A DNA stretch of 16,953 nt from Deltaproteobacteria bacterium RBG_13_61_14. Its GTDB lineage: Bacteria; RBG-13-61-14. The position numbers were made by a program, and so were the translations under genes. Of this stretch, positions 12,116 to 16,953 are shown piece by piece (positions within the stretch are counted from its first letter, which is position 1; every line of letters starts with the position of its first letter). Under the pieces are notes generated by a model, which saw only the letters and a program-made list of their open reading frames with translations, made no database searches and was not told where the DNA came from. The stretch lies in the NCBI GenBank assembly GCA_001797815.1, contig MGQK01000041.1, forward strand, positions 49,593-66,545, given 5' to 3'.

Positions 12116-15100
12116 TGCTCAGGCGTTTGCGCAGGGCTTCCATGTAGAGGTAGAAGACCGGGGTGACGTAGAGGGTCAGGGTCTGGGAAAAGATCAGCCC
12201 GCCCACCACCGCCAGGCCCAGCGGCCGGCGCGCCTCGGACCCGGCGCCGAACCCGAGGGCGATGGGGAGCCCGGCCATGAGCGCGGCGAAGCTGGTCATC
12301 ATGATCGGGCGGAACCGGACCAGGCAGGCTTCGTAGATGGCAATGGCCGGGTCCTTGTTTTCGGTGCGCTGGGTCTCGATGGCGAAGTCAATCATCATGA
12401 TCCCGTTCTTCTTGACGATCCCTACCAGCATGATGATGCCGACAAAGGCATAGAGGGAGAGGTCGGTGCGGAAGAGGAGGAGGGTGAGGAGGGCGCCGAA
12501 GCCGGCGAAGGGGAGGGCGGAGAGGATGGTGATGGGGTGGATGAAGCTCTCGTAGAGGATGCCGAGGACCAGGTAGATGACGAGGATGGCCAGGATGAGC
12601 AGGGTGCCCATTCCCTTGAAGGATGACTGGAAGGCCTGGGCAGTGCCCTGGAAACTGGTGCTGATGGTGGCGGGCAGGACTTGGCGGGCGAGGTTGTTCA
12701 CCTCGGTGACCGCGTCGCCCAGGGCCACCTCGGGCTTGAGGTTGAAAGAGACGGTGACCGAGGGCAACTGCCCGGAGTGGTTGACGGTCAAGGGACCCAC
12801 GCTGCTCTGGAGGCGGGCCACCGTGTCCAGGGGCACCAGCCGGCCGCTCTGGGAGCGCACGTAGAGCAGGGAGAGCGCGGCCGGGTCTTGCTGGTTCTCG
12901 GGCAAAAGCTCCATGAGCACATTGTAATCGTTGTTGGGCGTCAGGATGGTCGAGATCTGGATCGAGCCGTAGGCGAGCGAGAGCGCGGTCTCGATATTTT
13001 CGGCGCTGACGCCCAGGGCCGAGGCCTGGTCGCGCAGGATCTCCAGGTTGACTTGGGGGTTCTTGATCTGGAGGTCGCTGGTTACGTCCTGCAAGCCGGG
13101 CAGGTCCCGCATTTGGCTTTCGAGCAGCGACGCATAACGATACAGCTCGTCGGTGTCCGAGCCTTGCAGGGTGTATTGATACTGGCTCTTGGCCATCCGG
13201 CCGCCGATGGGGATGGAAACGGGGTTTTGCAGGAACACCCGGATGCCGGGGATGGGCGCCAGCTTGGCGCGCAAAACCTGGATGATCTGGTCCGCGGAGA
13301 GCCGGCGCTCTTCCCGCGGCTTCAACCGGATGAAGAGCATACCGGTGTTGGTGGTGCCGCCCCGGCCGCCGGCGGAAGACATGAAGGAAGCCACGTTAGG
13401 GTCCTGTTGGACGACCGCGCTGACCGCTTGCTGGTGCGCCACCATAGCATCGAAGGAAGTGCCCTCGGCCGCCTCGGTAGAACCGAAGATCTGGCCGGTA
13501 TCTTCGCTGGGCAAGAACCCCTTGGGGATGAGCACGAACAAGACGCCGGTCGCCGCCAGGATGATCCCGGAGAGGATCATGGTCAGCCGGCGGCGGTCGA
13601 GCACCCAGTGCAGGGTCCGGCCGTAAAAGCCAAGCATGGCCTCGAAGACCCGCTCGGAGACCGCATAGACCCGGCCGTGATGGACCTCGCTCGGCGGCCG
13701 CACGAAGCGGCTGGAAAGCATGGGCACCAGGGTGAGGGCGATGAAGCCGCTGACCAGGACCGCGATGGTGATGGTCATGGCGAACTCCCGGAAGAGCCGG
13801 CCGACCAGGCCGCCCATGAACAGGACCGGGATGAAGACCGCGGCCAGGGAGAGGGTCATGGAGAGGATGGTGAAGCTGATCTGCTCTGCGCCTTCCAGGG
13901 CCGCCTGCCAGCGGGTTTTGCCCATCTCCATGTGGCGGATGATGTTCTCGATCATGACGATGGCGTCGTCCACCACGAACCCGGTGGCCAGCACCAGGGC
14001 CATGAGCGAGAGGTTGTCCAGGCTGTAGCCGAGCAGGAACATGAGGGCGAAGGTGGCGACGATGGACATGGGCAGGGAGAGGCTGGGGACCAGGGTGGCG
14101 GAGGTGTTGCGCAGGAACAGGAAGATGACCAACACCACCAGGACCAGGACCAGGACCAGGGTGGACTCGACGTCGTCCACCGAATTCTTGATGGACTCGG
14201 AGCGGTCAAAGAGCACATTCAGGGAGACCGAGGCCGGGAGCCGGGCCCGGAAGGAGGGCAACAGTTTCCGAACCGCGGCGGCGACTTCCACGGTGTTGGT
14301 CCCGGGCTGGCGCTGGACGGCGAGCACCACCGAGCGCTGTTGGGAGGTGGAGTCCAGGTACCAGGCCGCCACCTTGTTGTTCTCCACGCTGTCCAGCACC
14401 CGGCCCAGTTCTGAAAGCCGCACCGGCGAGCCGTTGCGATAGGCCACGATCAAGGGCCGGTAGGCCGAGGCGTCGTTGAGCTGGCCCGCGGCCTCGATGG
14501 TGTAAGCCCGGTGGGGACCGTAGAGGGTGCCGGTGGGCAGGTTGACGTTGCCGGCTTGCACCGCGGCCGCCACTTCCTCAATCCCGATCCCGCGCGAGGC
14601 CAAGGCCCGGGGATCGAGTTGGATCCGGACCGCGTATTTCTGCGAGCCATAGACCATCACCTGGGCCACGCCCGGGACCGTGGAGATGCGCTGGGCCATC
14701 AGGGTTTCGCCGTATTCGTCGAGCGCCGAGAGCTCGAGGGTGGGGCTGGTGAGCGCGAGGAAGAGGATGGGGGAGTCCGCGGGGTTGACTTTCTGGTAAG
14801 AGGGCGGGCTGGGCATGTCTTGCGGGAGTTGGCGGAGGGTCTGGGCGATGGCGGCCTGCACGTCCTGGGCCGCGGCGTCAATGTCGCGGCTGAGGTTGAA
14901 CTGGAGGGTGATCTGGGTGGAGCCCAGCGCGCTGGTGGATGACATCGAGTCCACCCCGGCAATGGTGGAGAAGCGCTTTTCCAGGGGCGTGGCCACGGCC
15001 GCGGCCATGGTCTCGGGAGAGGCGCCGGGCAGGCGCGCGCTGACCTGGATGGTGGGGAAGTCCACGTTGGGGAGATCCGAGACGGGCAAGGCCCGGTAGG

Positions 15101-15182
15101 CCATGATCCCGAAGATCACAATGCCGACCATGACCAGGGTGGTCATCACCGGCCGGCGGATCCAGATGGCCGAGAGGTTCAT
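12102..15182 (-). CDS. RND multidrug efflux permease, HAE1 family (MdtB/MdtC-like)
   Basis: This inner-membrane proton antiporter of tripartite efflux pumps encodes 1026 aa, a full family length. It starts MNLSAIWIRRPVMTTLVMVG (TM1) and has two large periplasmic loops. The TM4 proton-relay pair is D405-D406 in ATGFVVDDAIVMIENI, and the TM10 lysine is in VGIVKKNGIMMIDFA. The SLDNLSLMAL segment resembles MdtB/MdtC-type pumps more than AcrB. The start at 15182 overlaps the stop of the membrane-fusion gene as ATGA; the frame is open further upstream but those codons lie in the fusion gene. The C-terminus (RKRLSKGGL) and TAG stop fall in repeat DNA. Exported compounds are unknown. Confidence 0.96.
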   Translation of the reverse strand: MNLSAIWIRRPVMTTLVMVGIVIFGIMAYRALPVSDLPNVDFPTIQVSARLPGASPETMAAAVATPLEKRFSTIAGVDSMSSTSALGSTQITLQFNLSRDIDAAAQDVQAAIAQTLRQLPQDMPSPPSYQKVNPADSPILFLALTSPTLELSALDEYGETLMAQRISTVPGVAQVMVYGSQKYAVRIQLDPRALASRGIGIEEVAAAVQAGNVNLPTGTLYGPHRAYTIEAAGQLNDASAYRPLIVAYRNGSPVRLSELGRVLDSVENNKVAAWYLDSTSQQRSVVLAVQRQPGTNTVEVAAAVRKLLPSFRARLPASVSLNVLFDRSESIKNSVDDVESTLVLVLVLVVLVIFLFLRNTSATLVPSLSLPMSIVATFALMFLLGYSLDNLSLMALVLATGFVVDDAIVMIENIIRHMEMGKTRWQAALEGAEQISFTILSMTLSLAAVFIPVLFMGGLVGRLFREFAMTITIAVLVSGFIALTLVPMLSSRFVRPPSEVHHGRVYAVSERVFEAMLGFYGRTLHWVLDRRRLTMILSGIILAATGVLFVLIPKGFLPSEDTGQIFGSTEAAEGTSFDAMVAHQQAVSAVVQQDPNVASFMSSAGGRGGTTNTGMLFIRLKPREERRLSADQIIQVLRAKLAPIPGIRVFLQNPVSIPIGGRMAKSQYQYTLQGSDTDELYRYASLLESQMRDLPGLQDVTSDLQIKNPQVNLEILRDQASALGVSAENIETALSLAYGSIQISTILTPNNDYNVLMELLPENQQDPAALSLLYVRSQSGRLVPLDTVARLQSSVGPLTVNHSGQLPSVTVSFNLKPEVALGDAVTEVNNLARQVLPATISTSFQGTAQAFQSSFKGMGTLLILAILVIYLVLGILYESFIHPITILSALPFAGFGALLTLLLFRTDLSLYAFVGIIMLVGIVKKNGIMMIDFAIETQRTENKDPAIAIYEACLVRFRPIMMTSFAALMAGLPIALGFGAGSEARRPLGLAVVGGLIFSQTLTLYVTPVFYLYMEALRKRLSKGGL

Positions 15183-16363
15183 GGAAGGGGCGCCTCGGCT
15201 TCCTCGGCGCTCTGCTTGATCTCGACCTTGGCGCCCGGGACCAGGCGGAGTTGGCCGTCGGTGACCACCTGCTGGCCCGGCTCCACCCCTTGCTCCACCA
15301 CGGCCTGATCGTCCAGCGTAAAGGCCACCTTCACGAGCTTCAGCTCCACGGTCTGGTCGGGCTTGACGATATAGACATAGGTTCCTTGCTGGCCGGTCTG
15401 GATCGCCTGGGAGGGGACCACCACCGCGTTTTCCCGCTGGGCCAGGGTCAGCACCACGTTGACGAACAAGCCCGGCCACAAGCGCTCCTCGCGGTTCGGG
15501 AAGGTGCCTTTGAGCAGGACGGTGCCCGTCGCCGGGTCCACGGCGTTGTCAATCAACGTCAGATCGCCTTCTTCCGGCTCGGAAAGGCCCGAAATCAAGG
15601 CGCGGACCGGGAGCTTGGCCTGGGCCAGATGCTCCCGGATTTCGGGCAGGTTTTGCTGGGGCACGGAAAAGTTCACGTAAATGGGGCGGATCTGGTTGAT
15701 CACCACCAGGGTGGCGTCGTTGGCCTTGAGCACGTTGCCTGGGTCCACCAGGCGCTGGCCGGTGATGCCGTCGCCCGGAGCCGTGATCGAGCAATACTCC
15801 AAATTGAGCCGGGAATTGGTCAGGGCGGCTTGATCCGCCTGAACCAGTCCCTTCAGCGCCTCGGCGTTGGCGAGACTGCTCTCATATTCTTCCTGGGAGA
15901 TCAACGCTCGCTTGAGGAGAACCGCGCTCCGGTCAGCTTCCTTGATGGCGTTTTTCAGTTGGGCCGAATCCCGGGCCAGGATGCCCTCAGCCTGCCTCAC
16001 CGCCGCCGCATAGGAGCGAGGATCAATCGTAAAGAGCAGGTCGTCCTTTTTCACGTGCTGGCCTTCGTTGAAATGCACCGCGGTAATTACCCCGCCGACC
16101 TGGGCTTTGATCGCGATGGAGTTATAGGCCGCCACTGTCCCGATGGCGCGGAGCTCGATCGGGACGGTCTTCTTTTCGACCAGCGCCACGGTCACCGGCG
16201 CCGCCGGGCCCGAGGCGCCGGCTTTGGATGGGTTCGGGGAATTGGAGTTGGAACAGGCGTTCAGCAGAGCCAAAGTCATTGCCAGCGCGCCGGCCAAGGC
16301 CAAGCGCAAAAGCCGCCGGGACTTCCGGGAGGAGAGGGCGTGAACTATTATGCCGGTCTGCAT
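15179..16363 (-). CDS. RND efflux periplasmic adaptor (membrane fusion protein), lipoprotein
   Basis: The 394-aa protein bridges the permease and an outer-membrane channel. The lipoprotein signal peptide is basic (SSRKSRRLLRLALAGALAMT), followed by lipobox LNAC with Cys37. Hallmarks are VAAYNSIAIKAQVGGVITAV and FNEGQHVKKDDLLFTIDPR (barrel-sandwich hybrid), an alpha-hairpin with LISQEEYESSLANAEALKG, then LEYCSITAPGDGITGQRLVD and VPSQAIQTGQQGTYVYIV. The start at 16363 is chosen because AAGGAG sits 7 nt upstream. A longer frame from 16453 would put 30 unlikely residues before the signal peptide and begin almost at the predicted transcription start. It is translationally coupled to the permease (4-nt overlap). 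No TolC-type gene is in the window. Confidence 0.95.
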   Translation of the reverse strand: MQTGIIVHALSSRKSRRLLRLALAGALAMTLALLNACSNSNSPNPSKAGASGPAAPVTVALVEKKTVPIELRAIGTVAAYNSIAIKAQVGGVITAVHFNEGQHVKKDDLLFTIDPRSYAAAVRQAEGILARDSAQLKNAIKEADRSAVLLKRALISQEEYESSLANAEALKGLVQADQAALTNSRLNLEYCSITAPGDGITGQRLVDPGNVLKANDATLVVINQIRPIYVNFSVPQQNLPEIREHLAQAKLPVRALISGLSEPEEGDLTLIDNAVDPATGTVLLKGTFPNREERLWPGLFVNVVLTLAQRENAVVVPSQAIQTGQQGTYVYIVKPDQTVELKLVKVAFTLDDQAVVEQGVEPGQQVVTDGQLRLVPGAKVEIKQSAEEAEAPLP

Positions 16364-16468
16364 GCTCGGACTCCTTTTACACGAAAGGCGGGAAGCGCCC
16401 CCGGTAAAAATACGAAGGGCGCAACTCTCCCGCCCAAAGAGTGTGCCGTCCAATCTGTTGACTAATTT

Positions 16469-16496
16469 AGAATAAGGCGATTACGGCCAAAGTCAA
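16469..16496 (-). promoter_or_regulatory. Putative promoter of the efflux operon
   Basis: On the minus strand TTGACT (16496-16491, 5 of 6) and TATTCT (16474-16469, 4 of 6) are 16 nt apart. The predicted leader is about 100 nt before the ATG at 16363. No operator palindrome or adjacent regulator gene was recognised. Confidence 0.5.
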
Positions 16497-16589
16497 GCAA
16501 AGGCGCTTCTGACAGTCTATCACTTTTTTCGGAAAGAAAACCGCAGAGTTCCCAGCGCGGCAGGGCCGCAACCAAAGAAGAATTGGAAA

Positions 16590-16772
16590 CCGCAGATGGA
16601 CGCAGATAAACGCAAATGAAGAGGAAGAAAGGATTTATCCACGAAAAGACACGAATGAGCGCGAAGGTAAGGGCTTTTAATACGGCTTCGTTTCTTCGTG
16701 TCCCTTCGTGTTCCTTCGTGGATAGATATCTTTTTTGTTTTTCTATCCGCGTTCATTCGCGTTGATCCGCGG
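16590..16772. repeat. Degenerate ~180-bp inverted-repeat element
   Basis: The outer arms are CCGCAGATGGACGCAGAT followed by AAACGCAAATGAA (16590-16620) and TTCATTCGCGTTGATCCGCG (16752-16772). They pair with a few mismatches and a 10-base extra segment on the left. The inner arms are TATCCACGAAAAGACACGAA (16636-16655) and CGTG-rich TTCGTG repeats ending GTGGATA (16695-16724). A - strand frame across it is a by-product. I see no gene in 16364-16953 apart from this element and the promoter. Confidence 0.75.
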
Positions 16773-16953
16773 ATAAAATTATCTTTCCAAATAAAAAGAT
16801 GTTGCCAGATTGCAATGCAGAGTTCCGGGTTCGGCCAGAAGCAAGCGGCTAAGAAGGTTCTGCGTAATCCTAAAAAAAATTTTCCCCTGGCCGCGCCAGC
16901 CTCGCCTGGGGCCAGCCGGGGAGATGAGGACCGATTCCATAGATAGAATTTTC

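Noticed and set aside
14136-14162. ACCAGG tandem run inside the RND permease
   Set aside because: It encodes the LVLVLVLVV stretch of a membrane helix in frame, so coding constraint explains it.
12681-14414. 577-codon + strand frame opposite the RND permease
   Set aside because: Antisense shadow of a clear full-length permease; glycine/aspartate/histidine-rich with no motifs.
16520-16756. 78-codon minus-strand frame near the right end
   Set aside because: Falls in the degenerate inverted repeat; such frames accompany this repeat type and show no domain.
16698-16946. 82-codon + strand frame near the right end
   Set aside because: Begins in the repeat, has no Shine-Dalgarno and no recognisable content.

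Overview
The window is chromosomal DNA from a Gram-negative-type bacterium with a GC-rich backbone. The evidence is a bacterial SecA plus a lipoprotein membrane-fusion protein paired with an RND efflux permease. I cannot name the lineage. The early aromatic pathway is of archaeal type and the spacers are full of short palindromic repeats. That combination suggests an uncultivated or deep-branching group (Nitrospirota, Desulfobacterota or Omnitrophota-like), which is a weak inference.

Left part (1-5635): secA runs leftwards off the window edge. A divergent RluA-type pseudouridine synthase follows on the + strand. A compact leftward operon then encodes a two-TM K+ channel with a Rossmann (RCK) domain, a stand-alone cyclic-nucleotide-binding-domain protein, a single-domain response regulator and a small holin-like membrane protein. 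Gaps between the first three genes are under 10 nt.

Middle (5789-8125): a rightward operon encodes a DhnA-type aldolase (ADH synthase) and 3-dehydroquinate synthase II, the two enzymes of the archaeal-type entry into the shikimate pathway. A YkvA/DUF1232 membrane protein follows. Both spacers in this operon hold palindromes.

Accessory region (8126-12101): this is repeat-dense and visibly less GC-rich. A three-gene cassette (8698-11274) encodes an HsdM-like N6-adenine methyltransferase, a single-target-recognition-domain HsdS-like protein and a small protein with a PD-x9-ExK nuclease signature. No HsdR translocase is present. The cassette looks like a compact restriction-modification system with an unusual make-up and is the main candidate for something undescribed. 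A 71-72 bp direct repeat flanks it, and four copies of an ATTGGGGTCA-type element lie around it. A small AT-rich two-TM ORF and a tandem 69 bp repeat follow.

Right part (12102-16953): a leftward operon encodes an efflux membrane-fusion lipoprotein and an HAE1-type RND permease, with start and stop codons overlapping. The last ~590 bp has a promoter, a large degenerate inverted repeat and no convincing gene.
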